A stretch of 64,000 nt of DNA from Streptomyces sp. L-9-10 (lineage in GTDB: Bacteria; Actinomycetota; Actinomycetes; Streptomycetales; Streptomycetaceae), in the NCBI RefSeq assembly GCF_004151105.1, contig NZ_PHRF01000165.1, positions 1-64,000 of the forward strand, given 5' to 3'. A program made the position numbers and the translations under genes. The notes beneath the pieces were generated by a model. It was given only the letters and a program-made list of their open reading frames with translations, ran no database searches and was not told where the DNA came from. Of the stretch, positions 41,744-50,893 are shown in pieces. Position 1 is the first letter of the stretch. Every line of letters starts with the position of its first letter.

Positions 41744-43294
41744 TCACCTGCACTTGCGTCCGCCGTTGATGCAGTTCACGACCTTCTTCATCAGGTTGTC
41801 GTCGAAGACGTTGATGAAGTCGCCGTGGTCGGTGACGGGCTTGTGCAGCTGCTCCGGGAAGGAGTCCACGGCGAAGCCGGGCCCCGGCGGTACGTCGTAC
41901 ACCACACGCTGCTGGAGCTGCGGGATCGCCTTGAAGCCGTTCTGGCAGCGGCCGTTCTGATCGGCGAAGGCCACATGGGTGCGGTGGTTGGCGCTGTCGG
42001 CGTTCTGGCCGTCCCAGCAGCTCTGGAACTTGAAGCTGCGGACCACCTGGCTGCCCTCGGGGCAGATCGGGTACTTGTCCTTGAGCTGGCGGTCCTCGAA
42101 TCCGGTGCAGCTCCATGAGGCATTCGCGTTGGCATCACCGTTGGTGAACGCCTTGGCGTCACCTGTGATGATCCGCAGGAACCGCGGCATGGCGGTGACC
42201 TTGGACTTCGGGCTGCCGGCGAAGGTCAGGGTCACCTGGGAAGGCGTCTGGATCTCGCCGACATTTCCTTCCTTGCCGCCGCCGTCCGCATTGGCGTCGG
42301 CTTCGTCCTGACCATTCTGGAGACGCAGCACCGGCCAGTAATAGGTGGACTTGTCGCCCTGATTACGGCAGCTGGTCTCACCGGCCGCGAGAGAGTCGTC
42401 GGTCGCGAACGCGTCATTGGCCTGGTTGCCGACATAGTCGTGCATGTGGTGAGCACCATTGCTCACACCTGGGGCGACGATGACATTGTCCGAATTGAAC
42501 TTTCCGGCCTCGTTGACCCCGCAATTGGTGCTGAAGGTGCCCTTCGAGCCGCCGCGCGCGGTTCTGGCCTTTTTGACATTCGGCTGGACGGTGGTGATGT
42601 CGACGAAGTCGGAGGCCTCGGGGCCGTTGCCGGCCTGGCCGCCACCGTTCTGACCGCCGCCGTCCTGGCCGCCGTCCTGGCCGCCGTCCTGGCCACCGTT
42701 CTGCCCGTCGCCCTGACCATCGCCTTGGCCGCCGTCCTGGCCGCCGTTCTGCCCTTGGTCCTGGCCGTCGCCCTGGCCGCCGTTCTGGCCCTGCTGACCG
42801 CCGTTCTGGCCCTGGCCGTCCTGAGCGCGCAGGGTGCAGGGCGCGAGACCCTCCAGTCCCTGAGGCCGTTCCGCCACCCTGCCGATCGAGAGGGCGATCC
42901 GCTCAAGGGTGGCCGCCCGCTTGTCCTTCAGCGGATTGAGAATGGCATTGTCGGCGAATCCCGGATCGCGCTGGATCTGGGCCTTCTCATCGGCGAACCG
43001 TTTGTACGCCTCGGTGATCTGGCTGTCGATGAGGGCAAGATTCCGGTCGACCTCGGGACGCGCCGCATCCGGCACATTCGTCAGCTGATCCTGGGTCGCC
43101 ACATCAGGGCAGTCGATGGTGGACATCCACTGTCCGGCGTTCTGGGTCCGTGGGGCGGACCGGTGGGAATCGCCCTCACCCGCGGATGCGTAGACATTGA
43201 CCGCTACCAGCCCACCCCCGCCCAGGAGCAAGGCGGCCGAGGCGACGATCGCCCGGTTCGCCAGTGTGGAGCGTTTTCTCGATGTGCGTGGCAT
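41744..43294 (-). CDS. Secreted DUF1996 protein with Gly/Gln repeat linker
   Basis: 516 aa from the ATG at 43294 (MPRTSRKRSTLANRAIV), which has GAGGAG upstream; the TTG 12 nt earlier was rejected. A signal segment (IVASAALLLGGGGLVAVNVYASA) is followed by a helical region (about 40-140), a repetitive GQNGGQ/GDGQ linker (about 150-215), and the DUF1996 domain. That domain has FSTNCGVNEAGKFNSDNVIV, GAHHMHDYVGN and conserved Cys and Trp (SCWDGQNAD). DUF1996 is found in secreted proteins of fungi and actinomycetes, possibly carbohydrate-related. Its function is not established. Confidence 0.92.
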   Translation of the reverse strand: MPRTSRKRSTLANRAIVASAALLLGGGGLVAVNVYASAGEGDSHRSAPRTQNAGQWMSTIDCPDVATQDQLTNVPDAARPEVDRNLALIDSQITEAYKRFADEKAQIQRDPGFADNAILNPLKDKRAATLERIALSIGRVAERPQGLEGLAPCTLRAQDGQGQNGGQQGQNGGQGDGQDQGQNGGQDGGQGDGQGDGQNGGQDGGQDGGQDGGGQNGGGQAGNGPEASDFVDITTVQPNVKKARTARGGSKGTFSTNCGVNEAGKFNSDNVIVAPGVSNGAHHMHDYVGNQANDAFATDDSLAAGETSCRNQGDKSTYYWPVLRLQNGQDEADANADGGGKEGNVGEIQTPSQVTLTFAGSPKSKVTAMPRFLRIITGDAKAFTNGDANANASWSCTGFEDRQLKDKYPICPEGSQVVRSFKFQSCWDGQNADSANHRTHVAFADQNGRCQNGFKAIPQLQQRVVYDVPPGPGFAVDSFPEQLHKPVTDHGDFINVFDDNLMKKVVNCINGGRKCR

Positions 43295-43445
43295 GGAACT
43301 CCTCAAGCTTCGTCGCCGGTTACGGGAAAGCGCGGCAGGGGAGAATCGAAGCGCTCCGTTCCATACGGACCTCGCTCAAGGGGTGTTCAGCCGCCGGGGG
43401 AATTCATAGAAATCTCCAGCGCCAAACCGGGCGGATGCCCTCCAA

Positions 43446-44096
43446 TCACCTGCCGTGGTCCAGATAGGCGAGAACCGCCAGTACCCGGCGGTTGTCGTCG
43501 TCCGACACCGGCAGATCCAGCTTGGCGAAGATGTTCGAGGTGTGCTTGGCCACCGCCCGCTCCGTGACGACGAGTTGGGCGGCGATGGCGGCGTTCGACC
43601 GGCCCTGCGCCACCAGCTCCATCACCTCGCGCTCGCGCGGAGTCAGCCCGCCGATCGGCTTGTCCCGCGCCCGCCGGGAGAGCAGCTGCGAGATCACCTG
43701 GGGATCCATCGCCGTACCCCCCGCCGCGACCCGGCGTACCGCGTCGATGAACTGGTCCGCGTCGAAGACCCGGTCCTTCAGGAGATAGCCGATGCCGCCG
43801 TTGCCGTCCGCCAGCAGCTCGCGCGCGTACAACTGCTCGACGTGCTGGGACAGTACGAGGACCGGCAGACCGGGCCTGGCGCGCCGCGCCGCGAGCGCGC
43901 ACTGCAGCCCCTCGTCCGTGTGGGACGGCGGAAGCCGGACGTCGACCACGGCGACATCCGGCTCCAGCTCCGCCAGGGCCCTGGTCAGTTCGGGCCCGCT
44001 CTCCACCGCCGCCAGGATCTCGAAGCCGAATGCCTCCAGCATCCGTACCAGACCGTCGCGCAGCAGGAAGAGGTCTTCGGCTAGGACAACTCGCAA
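43446..44096 (-). CDS. NarL/FixJ-type response regulator
   Basis: 216 aa from a TTG at 44096 (LRVVLAEDLFLLRDGLVRML) with GGAG upstream, overlapping the kinase 3' end by 16 nt. The receiver has acidic AED, phosphoacceptor Asp in VAVVDVRLPP and Lys in YLLKDRV. The C-terminal LuxR HTH reads LTPREREVMELVAQGRSNAA followed by ERAVAKHTSNIFAKL. It forms a two-component system with the coupled kinase. Targets are unknown. Confidence 0.94.
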   Translation of the reverse strand: MRVVLAEDLFLLRDGLVRMLEAFGFEILAAVESGPELTRALAELEPDVAVVDVRLPPSHTDEGLQCALAARRARPGLPVLVLSQHVEQLYARELLADGNGGIGYLLKDRVFDADQFIDAVRRVAAGGTAMDPQVISQLLSRRARDKPIGGLTPREREVMELVAQGRSNAAIAAQLVVTERAVAKHTSNIFAKLDLPVSDDDNRRVLAVLAYLDHGR

Positions 44097-45346
44097 GGGA
44101 TCTCCATGGTGACCATGGTGGGACCGCCCGCTGGGCTGCTGACGGCCAGGACGCCGTCGAATGTACCGAGTCGGCGTTCGAGCCCGCTCAGCCCCGAGCC
44201 GGTTCCGATCACCGCGCCCCCGCCGCCGTTGTCCGTGACGGCGACCTTCAGCATCCCCCTGGCGTGCGAGACGTCGACCCACACCCGGTCGGCGCCCGCG
44301 TGCTTGATCACATTGGTCAGTGCCTCGCTCACCGCGAAGTACGCGGCCGACTCGACCGGGGCGGCGACCCGGCCCGTCAGCTCCACCCGCACCTCGGTCT
44401 CCACCGGCAGCCGCAGCGCCAGCGCCTTCACCGCGTCCCCGAGACCGCGCTCGGCCAGTACGGGCGGATGGATGCCCCGTACGAGATCGCGCAGTTCGGT
44501 GAGCGCCTCGGCGGAGGACTGCCGGGCCTGGCCGAGCAGCACCTTGGCCCTGGCCGGGTCCTTCTCGATGAGCGCCTCGACGGTGCCCAGATCCATGCCC
44601 ATGGCGACCAGCCTGGCCTGCGCGCCGTCGTGCAGATCGCGCTCGATACGGCGGAGTTCGGCGGCGGAGGTGTCCACCGCGTCGTGCCGGGACTCGGTGA
44701 GCCGCTCGATCCGCAGCGCCATCTCCTGGTCCGCCGTGGGCGCGAGGAGCGTCTTGGCCAGCAGGAAGTGGCCGCGCAGCAGATCCGCGTTGTAGCGCAG
44801 CCCGAGTCCGAACAGGACCGCGCCGAGGGCCGCCGCGGCGAGACCGGTCGCCTGGCTGCTGACCGGGACGAACGCGTACCAGTACCGGTCGTTCTCGAAC
44901 ACCCGCCACAGGCCCGCGGCGAGTACGAACCCCTCCACCGCGTAGAGGAGCAGGGCGCAGGACAGCAGGGCGGTGAAGAAGCCCGCCGTCATGTCGACCA
45001 TCAGCCACTGGAGATCGCGCCAGGTGGCCGGGTCCTTCAGCATCAGGGAGCAGCGCTCCACCCGGCCGGTGACGCCGGTGCGCGCATCCGCGGGGAAGGG
45101 CCGGTACGGGACGGGGACACGTACGCCCGACCACCGCGCGGCCAGCAGCCGGCGCTGATTGGCATGCGCCCTGACCAGCGTCAGTACCCAGGGGGTGGTG
45201 AAGACCCCGAAGCCCAGCAGGATGAAGGCGAGGGAGAGCACCGTCAGCACGAAGAGTGTGATCGATCCGGCCAGCGAGACGACCGACAGCATCAGTCCCC
45301 GCCCGGCCGACACCAGCGGGCCCGGCCTCTTCGTCATGCTGTCCAT
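44081..45346 (-). CDS. Sensor histidine kinase, HisKA_3 (NarL partner)
   Basis: 421 aa from the ATG at 45346 with GGGGAG upstream. Four to five TM helices occupy about residues 15-190 (VSLAGSITLFVLTVLSLAFI, TAGFFTALLSCALLLYAVEG, ATGLAAAALGAVLFGLGLRY), the actinobacterial sensor-domain arrangement. The H-box ELRRIERDLHDGAQARLVAM carries the phosphorylated His. The ATP domain has SEALTNVIKHAGA, VTDNGGGGA and GSGLSGLERRL. The signal is probably membrane or envelope stress (inference). Confidence 0.94.
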   Translation of the reverse strand: MDSMTKRPGPLVSAGRGLMLSVVSLAGSITLFVLTVLSLAFILLGFGVFTTPWVLTLVRAHANQRRLLAARWSGVRVPVPYRPFPADARTGVTGRVERCSLMLKDPATWRDLQWLMVDMTAGFFTALLSCALLLYAVEGFVLAAGLWRVFENDRYWYAFVPVSSQATGLAAAALGAVLFGLGLRYNADLLRGHFLLAKTLLAPTADQEMALRIERLTESRHDAVDTSAAELRRIERDLHDGAQARLVAMGMDLGTVEALIEKDPARAKVLLGQARQSSAEALTELRDLVRGIHPPVLAERGLGDAVKALALRLPVETEVRVELTGRVAAPVESAAYFAVSEALTNVIKHAGADRVWVDVSHARGMLKVAVTDNGGGGAVIGTGSGLSGLERRLGTFDGVLAVSSPAGGPTMVTMEIPCELS

Positions 45347-45515
45347 GGCGTTCTTCTCCCCTTCGCGGCCCGGACGGCCCGACGGCCCTCCGGCGGCCCG
45401 ACCCCCGGACCTGGCATCAGTCTGACCGGCGCGGTCAGGTGGCGGCAGCCGGTCGGCCCCCTGTCCGGGGTGGTGCTGGATACACCCCGGGCCGGCCCGC
45501 GCGGGCATTGCGGCA

Positions 45516-45538
45516 TTGTCAGTGGCACCTGGCACGAT
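45516..45538 (+). promoter_or_regulatory. RecA-NDp/PafBC-like promoter motif before the DUF4259 gene
   Basis: TTGTCAGTG (45516-45524), 8 bp, then CACGAT (45533-45538). The actinobacterial LexA-independent DNA-damage promoter is TTGTCRGTG-N8-TANNNT; the -10 differs by T to C at position one. It lies 88 bp before the DUF4259 start. The remainder of 45347-45626 holds short TGGAACGACCG repeats and no gene. Confidence 0.45.
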
Positions 45539-45626
45539 CGGTGCGACGGGGTGTGCGGAATGTGGATCGACCGATGTGGAACGACCGCGGTGGAACGACC
45601 GAAATTGAACAGCCAGGGGGCAGACC

Positions 45627-46142
45627 ATGGGCACGTGGGACACCGGCCATTTTGACAACGACGCAGCGGTGGACTTCTCGGCCGACCTGGACGAAGTGAC
45701 CGTCGAGCAGCGGACGGAGATCGTGCGGGCGGCGCTGCTGCGCGCGATCGGTACGGGTGAGGGGGACGGAGCAGCGGGACCGTCGGACAGTGGGGACGGC
45801 GGGGACGGCGGCGATGGCGCGGGCGGTCCGCTGGACGGCGATGTGGGGGCGGCGGCCGTCGCCGCGGCGGCGCTGGTCGCGGCGCAGTGCCCCGGCGGGC
45901 CGCCCGCGGAGTCGGTGTACGGCCCCGAGGAGCCGTTGCCCCGGCTTCCCGGGGAACTGAGAGCGCTGGCGCTCCTGGCCCTGGACCGGGTGGGCGTGGC
46001 CGGGTCCGAGGTGCGCGATCGCTGGGTCAGGGCGGACGGCGAGGACGGCGCGTGGCACCACGGGATAGCCGAGCTGCGGCGGGCGCTGACCGCGGCGACA
46101 GAGGGGCGGGCGGGGGCGGTCCAGGGCGTGCCGCGACAGTAG
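45627..46142 (+). CDS. DUF4259 family protein
   Basis: 171 aa. It starts with the family signature MGTWDTGHFDNDAAVDFSAD. The middle carries a Gly/Asp-rich insert (about residues 42-70) that interrupts the usual 130-residue domain. The C-terminal part has AALVAAQCPGGPPAESVYGP, LALDRV and WHHGIAELRRAL. It is a cytosolic protein of unknown function. The motif upstream suggests DNA-damage control. Confidence 0.9.
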   Translation: MGTWDTGHFDNDAAVDFSADLDEVTVEQRTEIVRAALLRAIGTGEGDGAAGPSDSGDGGDGGDGAGGPLDGDVGAAAVAAAALVAAQCPGGPPAESVYGPEEPLPRLPGELRALALLALDRVGVAGSEVRDRWVRADGEDGAWHHGIAELRRALTAATEGRAGAVQGVPRQ

Positions 46143-46147
46143 CGCCG

Positions 46148-46178
46148 CCCGCCCGCGGGGCGTCGCGGGCCGGGCGGG
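46148..46178. terminator. Hairpin between DUF4259 and epimerase genes
   Basis: CCCGCCCG (46148-46155) pairs with CGGGCGGG (46171-46178) in a 67-bp convergent gap. Confidence 0.5.
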
Positions 46179-46209
46179 TCTTCCCGTAACACGCCCTGCG
46201 GGACAGCCC

Positions 46210-47214
46210 TTAGCTGTCGCCCTGCGGGGAGAGGACCGTGGCCTCCAGCTCCGGTGCCAGCCCGACCTGCGGGCGGTCCGGGCGCTGGGGGGCCCGGCCG
46301 CCGATCGAGCCGAGCCAGGACCAGGTGTCCGCGACCGTCTCGGCCACCGGGCGGCAGCGCAGGCCCGTGGCAAGCGCCTTGGAGACGTCACTGCCGTGCA
46401 TGGTGTCGTGCATCTCGCCCGGCGGGATCCAGACCGGCAGATCGGTCCAGGGCTCGATCCCCGCCGCGAGGATCGTCCCGGGGTCCGTCCAGCGCAGTTC
46501 GGCGTCGGATCCGGTGACGCGCAGACAGGCGTCGAGCAACTCGCCCATGCTCGCGTGCCCGGCGGGACTCACCAGGTTGAACGGGCCGCCCAGGCCGTCC
46601 CGTACGGCGTCCAGGGTCCATTCGGCGAGGTCACGCGCGTCGATGTACTGCAAGGGGTTGTCGCGCGGCCCCGGCGCGAGTACGGGGCCGCCCCGGGCGA
46701 TCCGCCCCAGCCACCACGGGAGCCGGCCGATGTTCTCCCCGGGCCCGAGGATCAGCCCGGCACGGACCAGCAGGGCGCGGTCGCCGAAGACCGCCTCGGC
46801 GGCCAGCTCGCCGCCCCGCTTGTCCTGCGGGTACGCGGTCCGCCCGGCCGCCGCGGAGGCGCCCTCCACCAGGGGACCGTCCTCCGTGAGTCCGGCCGGG
46901 GCGGGGCTCGCGTACACAGACCGGCTGGAGACGTACGCGTACCGCCCGACGCGGTCCGCCAGCAGCCGGGCCGAGGAGAGCACCGCCGACGGCGCGGCCG
47001 ACCAGGTGTCGACGACCGCGTCCCAGGTGCCGGCTCCGTCCGAGAGGGCCGCGAGACCGCCGGGCGCGGTGCGATCGCCGCGCAGGGTGGTCACACCGGC
47101 GGGCGCCTCGTGATGGCCGCGGTGGAAGACGGTCACCCGCCAATCACGGGCGAGCGCCGCCTCCGTGACCGCGCGGCCGACGAATTCCGTACCACCCAGG
47201 ATCAGGAGTCTCAT
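46210..47214 (-). CDS. NAD-dependent epimerase/dehydratase (extended SDR)
   Basis: 334 aa from the ATG at 47214. The Rossmann motif LILGGTEFVGRAV binds NAD(P). The core continues with WDAVVDTWSAAPSAV, YAYVSSRSVYAS (catalytic Ser region) and AYPQDKRGGE in place of the strict YxxxK. It resembles the isoflavone-reductase-like or NmrA-like epimerases that are common as single genes in Streptomyces. The substrate is unknown. Confidence 0.9.
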   Translation of the reverse strand: MRLLILGGTEFVGRAVTEAALARDWRVTVFHRGHHEAPAGVTTLRGDRTAPGGLAALSDGAGTWDAVVDTWSAAPSAVLSSARLLADRVGRYAYVSSRSVYASPAPAGLTEDGPLVEGASAAAGRTAYPQDKRGGELAAEAVFGDRALLVRAGLILGPGENIGRLPWWLGRIARGGPVLAPGPRDNPLQYIDARDLAEWTLDAVRDGLGGPFNLVSPAGHASMGELLDACLRVTGSDAELRWTDPGTILAAGIEPWTDLPVWIPPGEMHDTMHGSDVSKALATGLRCRPVAETVADTWSWLGSIGGRAPQRPDRPQVGLAPELEATVLSPQGDS

Positions 47215-47320
47215 GGCACCGACTGTGCCCGCGCGCCCGCTTCCGGGCCAGCGGAATTCGCTGCCAGAAGAATCGTGGAGCCCCTGGACCTGCCGTACAC
47301 ACCCGTGAGGATGGCAGCAT

Positions 47321-48121
47321 GTGCGCACCATGACAGACGCCGGATCACCGATACGCGCCCTGAGGGCCGCCGCGTTCGCCGCGGTATGCGTGACTCTGGC
47401 GGCGGTGGGGCATTCGTTCACATCCGGGCATGAGATCCCGCTCGGCGCGCTGTGGACGGCGTTCGGGGTGACCGCGGGCGCGGCCTGGCTCGCGGGCGGC
47501 CGGCGGCGCGGGTTCCGCTCGATCGGGGCCGGGCTGCTCACCGTCCAGGGCGGACTGCATCTGATCTTCGCCGGAGCGCTGCCGTTCGGCGGGTACGGGT
47601 CCGGGGCCGGTTCCGGGTCACCGGGGCACACCCCTCATGGCACCGGCGGCACCACCGGTACGGGCATGGGCACCGGCACAAGCAGCGGCATGGGTATGGG
47701 CGTCGGCTCGGGCGCGGGAACGGGCGCGAGCATGGGGGAGGACTCCGGGACGGGCGTCCTCCCCCTCGACACCGCCGTCCCCTTCGGCCTGGACGGTCCA
47801 GTGGGAATGCTCGCCGCCCATCTCCTCGCCGCGGCCGTCTGCGCGCTCTGGCTGGCCCGGGGCGAAGCCGCGCTCTTCCGGCTCGCGACCGCCCTCGGCG
47901 CCCTGGGCTTCTCCCCGCTCCGGCTGCTGCTGACCGCGGCCCGGCCGCCCGTCGCGCCCCGGCGATCGGGGGCGGTACGACCCGCCGCCGACGCTCCCGC
48001 GGCGCACCGCTTCCGGGGCGTCGTTCTCGCGCACACCCTGTCGCGGCGGGGACCGCCCGCGCCCCGTGGCTCTCGCGCCACGGCCCCGGCTACGGCCCTC
48101 GTCATCACTGTCCGACCTTAG
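47321..48121 (+). CDS. Membrane protein with Met/Gly/Thr-rich loop
   Basis: 266 aa from a GTG at 47321 (GAGG 10 nt upstream), or 263 from the ATG at 47330. Two or three N-terminal helices (ALRAAAFAAVCVTLAAVGHS, ALWTAFGVTAGAAWLAGG, LTVQGGLHLIFAGALPFGGY) are followed by a loop with repeated GTGMG, SGMGMG and ASMG. Further helices follow (MLAAHLLAAAVCALWLARGE). It precedes the PepSY gene by 60 bp on the same strand. No family name is certain; the Met loop and neighbour suggest copper handling in the envelope. Confidence 0.82.
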   Translation: MRTMTDAGSPIRALRAAAFAAVCVTLAAVGHSFTSGHEIPLGALWTAFGVTAGAAWLAGGRRRGFRSIGAGLLTVQGGLHLIFAGALPFGGYGSGAGSGSPGHTPHGTGGTTGTGMGTGTSSGMGMGVGSGAGTGASMGEDSGTGVLPLDTAVPFGLDGPVGMLAAHLLAAAVCALWLARGEAALFRLATALGALGFSPLRLLLTAARPPVAPRRSGAVRPAADAPAAHRFRGVVLAHTLSRRGPPAPRGSRATAPATALVITVRP

Positions 48122-48180
48122 GCAGGCAGGGCGGGCCCGGGGTCCGCTTCCCCATGCCCACGCCAACACCTAGGACAGTC

Positions 48181-49749
48181 ATGGCCATTGACGACCCCGT
48201 ACAGGGGCCCGAGACCGACGACAGACCGACCACCCCCGCCGGTGAAGCGCCGGAGATCGCGACAAGCACGGACACCAGCACCGGCACCAGCAGCGGCACC
48301 AGCAGCGGCACCAGCAGCGGCGCCACCACCAGCAGCGGCGCCTCCTCCGTCTGGAGTGCCCTGCGCCCCCTCGTCCTGCGGCTCCACTTCTACGCGGGCC
48401 TGCTCATCGCCCCACTGCTGCTGATCGCCGCCACCACCGGCTTCCTCTACGCGCTCTCCTACCAGGCGGAGAAGGTCGTCTACCGGCACGAGCTGCGGGT
48501 GCCGGTCGGCGACCGCACCCTCCCGCTCTCCGAACAGCTCGAAGCCGCCCGCGCCGCCCGCCCGGACGGCACGGTCACCTCCGTACGCCTGCCGTCCGAG
48601 GACGGCGCGACCACCCGCGTCCTGATGAGCACGCCCGACGCCGAGGAGAGCAAGTCCCTCGCCGTCTTCGTCGATCCGTACACCGCGGAGGTACGGGGAG
48701 AGCTGACCAGCTACGGCAGTTCGGGCGCTCTTCCGCTGCGCACCTGGATATCCGAGCTGCACCGCCATCTGCTGCTCGGCGAGCCGGGTCGCGTCTACAG
48801 CGAACTCGCCGCCAGCTGGCTGTGGGTGGTCGCCCTCGGCGGCGTACTGCTCTGGCTCGCCCGCACACGCACCTCGAAGCGCGCGCTGCTCACCCCCGAG
48901 CGCGGGGCCACCGGCCGGCGCAGAACGCTCTCCCTGCACGGTTCCCTCGGGCTGTGGGCCGCGACCGGGCTGGTGCTGCTCTCCGCCACCGGGCTGACCT
49001 GGTCGGCGTACGCGGGCGAGAACATCGGCTCGGTCAAGGACCAGCTGGGCGGTGGCACTCCCGTCGTCTCCGCCGCGCTCGAAGGGGGCACCGGCGGCGC
49101 GGGCGGCGGCCACGAGGGGCACGAGTCCATGCCGGGGATGGAGAACATGCCCGGTATGGAGGGCATGGCCGGCGGGGACATCGGTGTCGATCTGGTGGTC
49201 GTCGCCGCCCGTCAGGCCGGGCTCGACGGACCGGTCTCGGTGACCCTGCCGACGGAGGGCACCGGCTATGTGGTCGCGCAGACCGACACCCAGTTCCCCG
49301 TGCGGCTCGACTCGGTCGCCATCGATCCCGCCACCGGCGTCCTCATGGACGAACTGCGCTTCGCCGACTATCCGTTGCTCGCCCAGCTCACCCGCTTCGG
49401 TATCGACGCCCACATGGGCCTCTTCCTCGGTGTCACCAACCAGCTGGCCCTCGCGGCGCTCGCCCTCTCGCTGATCCTCATCATCTGCTGGGGCTACCGG
49501 ATGTGGTGGCTGCGCAGACCCACCAAGGAGCGGAAGCTGAGCGCGGGCAGGGCGATACCGCGCGGTGCCTGGCGCAAGGTGCCGATGACCGTGCTGCTGC
49601 CGCTCGCGGCGGCCGTGGCACTGGTCGGCTGGTTCCTGCCGCTGCTGGGCATCAGCCTGCTGGCCTTCCTCGTCCTGGACGCCCTGCTCGCCGTGCGGGC
49701 CCGCGTCCGCGCCCGTACGGCTCGTACGGCCGGTACGGCTCGTACCTGA
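48181..49749 (+). CDS. PepSY-associated TM protein with Met-rich loop
   Basis: 522 aa from the ATG at 48181. The N-terminus has a repetitive SGTSSGTSSG tract (about 28-50) encoded by a GCAGCGGCACCA microrepeat. PepSY-TM features follow: RLHFYAGLLIAPLLLIAATT, ISELHRHLLLGEPGRVYSEL, ASWLWVVALGGVLLWLAR, LHGSLGLWAATGLVLLSATG, and IDAHMGLFLGVTNQLALAAL. An exported loop carries HEGHESMPGMENMPGMEGM, a plausible Cu(I) site. Such proteins act in iron or copper homeostasis or envelope electron transfer. It forms a unit with the preceding Met-loop protein. Confidence 0.92.
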   Translation: MAIDDPVQGPETDDRPTTPAGEAPEIATSTDTSTGTSSGTSSGTSSGATTSSGASSVWSALRPLVLRLHFYAGLLIAPLLLIAATTGFLYALSYQAEKVVYRHELRVPVGDRTLPLSEQLEAARAARPDGTVTSVRLPSEDGATTRVLMSTPDAEESKSLAVFVDPYTAEVRGELTSYGSSGALPLRTWISELHRHLLLGEPGRVYSELAASWLWVVALGGVLLWLARTRTSKRALLTPERGATGRRRTLSLHGSLGLWAATGLVLLSATGLTWSAYAGENIGSVKDQLGGGTPVVSAALEGGTGGAGGGHEGHESMPGMENMPGMEGMAGGDIGVDLVVVAARQAGLDGPVSVTLPTEGTGYVVAQTDTQFPVRLDSVAIDPATGVLMDELRFADYPLLAQLTRFGIDAHMGLFLGVTNQLALAALALSLILIICWGYRMWWLRRPTKERKLSAGRAIPRGAWRKVPMTVLLPLAAAVALVGWFLPLLGISLLAFLVLDALLAVRARVRARTARTAGTART

Positions 49750-49750
49750 C

Positions 49751-49799
49751 GGGATCGCGGGGGAGCCCTGCCGACCCGGCCAGGGTTCCCCCGCGACCC
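49751..49799. terminator. Terminator after the PepSY gene
   Basis: A near-perfect 19-bp stem (49751-49770 with 49781-49799, one or two mismatches) lies around a 10-nt loop between convergent genes. Confidence 0.75.
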
Positions 49800-49811
49800 G
49801 CCCGGCCCTTG

Positions 49812-50528
49812 TCAGGGCGTGTACTTGTACCCGACGCGCCGTACCGTCTGGATGCTGTGGCGGTGGGCCGCCCCCAGCTTGCGGCGCAGCCGCGCCACAT
49901 GGACGTCGACGGTGCGTCCGTCGCCCACATGCCCGTAGCCCCAGACCGTGGTCACCAACTGGTCGCGGGTGTGCACCCGGTGGGGATGGGCCACCAGATG
50001 CGCGAGCAGCTCGAATTCGAGATAGGTGAGGTCCATCTGCTCGCCGTCCACGACGGCGGTCCGCCGGACGCTGTCGATCGAGACGGGGCCGCCGCCGGCG
50101 GCCCGGGACCCGGGCCCGGTGCCGTCGGTGCCCGCGCCGGGGCCGCCGGCGCCGACTCCGGCGGTCTCCGTGGTGGCGAGGTAGGGCGCCGAGGCCGCCG
50201 CCAGCACCGCCGCGTGCTGATCGGCCGGTACGAGGACGAGATAGCCGACCATCGGCGGCTGTCCCGGCAGCGAGGGCAGGGTGTGCTGCGGCGCGGGCAG
50301 CCAGGTCGCGCCGGGCGGCAGGAAGTCCACGACCTGTCCGGCCGTGACGCCTGCCGGGAGGGCCGGGTGCGCCGGGAGAGCGGGCCGGGTCACCGGCGCG
50401 GTCTCGTCGCGGTCGACGGCTCGGAGCCGGTGCCGGCCCGGCGCGGCCTGCTTCTGGTTCAGTGCGGCCGCGGTCGCGGTGGCAGTCGCCGACGCGGACG
50501 CGGAGGAGAAGGGGCGGGGATTCGCCAT
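49812..50528 (-). CDS. Orphan OmpR-type winged-helix regulator
   Basis: 238 aa. There is no receiver domain. An Ala/Ser/Thr-rich N-terminus (SASASATATATAAA) and a central region with PPMVGYLVLVPADQHAAVLA lead to a C-terminal Trans_reg_C winged helix (VDGEQMDLTYLEFELLAHLV, TRDQLVTTVWGYGHVGDGRT, VDVHVARLRRKLGAAH, TVRRVGYKY). It resembles GlnR/OmpR-like orphan regulators of Streptomyces. It converges on the PepSY unit. The target is unknown. Confidence 0.9.
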   Translation of the reverse strand: MANPRPFSSASASATATATAAALNQKQAAPGRHRLRAVDRDETAPVTRPALPAHPALPAGVTAGQVVDFLPPGATWLPAPQHTLPSLPGQPPMVGYLVLVPADQHAAVLAAASAPYLATTETAGVGAGGPGAGTDGTGPGSRAAGGGPVSIDSVRRTAVVDGEQMDLTYLEFELLAHLVAHPHRVHTRDQLVTTVWGYGHVGDGRTVDVHVARLRRKLGAAHRHSIQTVRRVGYKYTP

Positions 50529-50893
50529 GGGAGGTCAGCTCTTTCGCGCGGAGGATTCGTCGAATCGACAGGACGGACGGGATGTACGTCATGCGCGGCA
50601 GCCGAAGGCCGGAAAGAAGGCTTTAGAGGGCCGACGCGTTCCTCGCGCGGCAACACACCCGGTCGAAGTCGTGATGCTGCCGGGACGGCCAGAACGGCTC
50701 AAGGTCGGAGCGACCTGTCGCGGGGTGCTGGAAGCTGGCCATGTCCCCATTGAAGCAGAAAGCGGACGGGCGCAGCAGGTCCCTTTCGGCTGTCGATACG
50801 GCGCGGGCCCGTGACAGCCGACACAGTGGCGGGTCGCGGGCGCGCGACGGCCGGCTCACGGACAGGGCAGGGGCGCGTGCGTCACAGCGCGGG
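50529..50893. other. Intergenic region with no recognised gene
   Basis: 365 bp upstream of the winged-helix regulator. It presumably contains that gene's promoter and leader. Short frames here have atypical composition and no ribosome-binding sites. It runs directly into the 20-bp tandem array. Confidence 0.5.

Noticed and set aside
42440..43567. Hydrophobic plus-strand frame opposite the DUF1996 gene
   Set aside because: Its Ala/Val/Leu repeats are the antisense of the Gly/Gln codons of the real protein.
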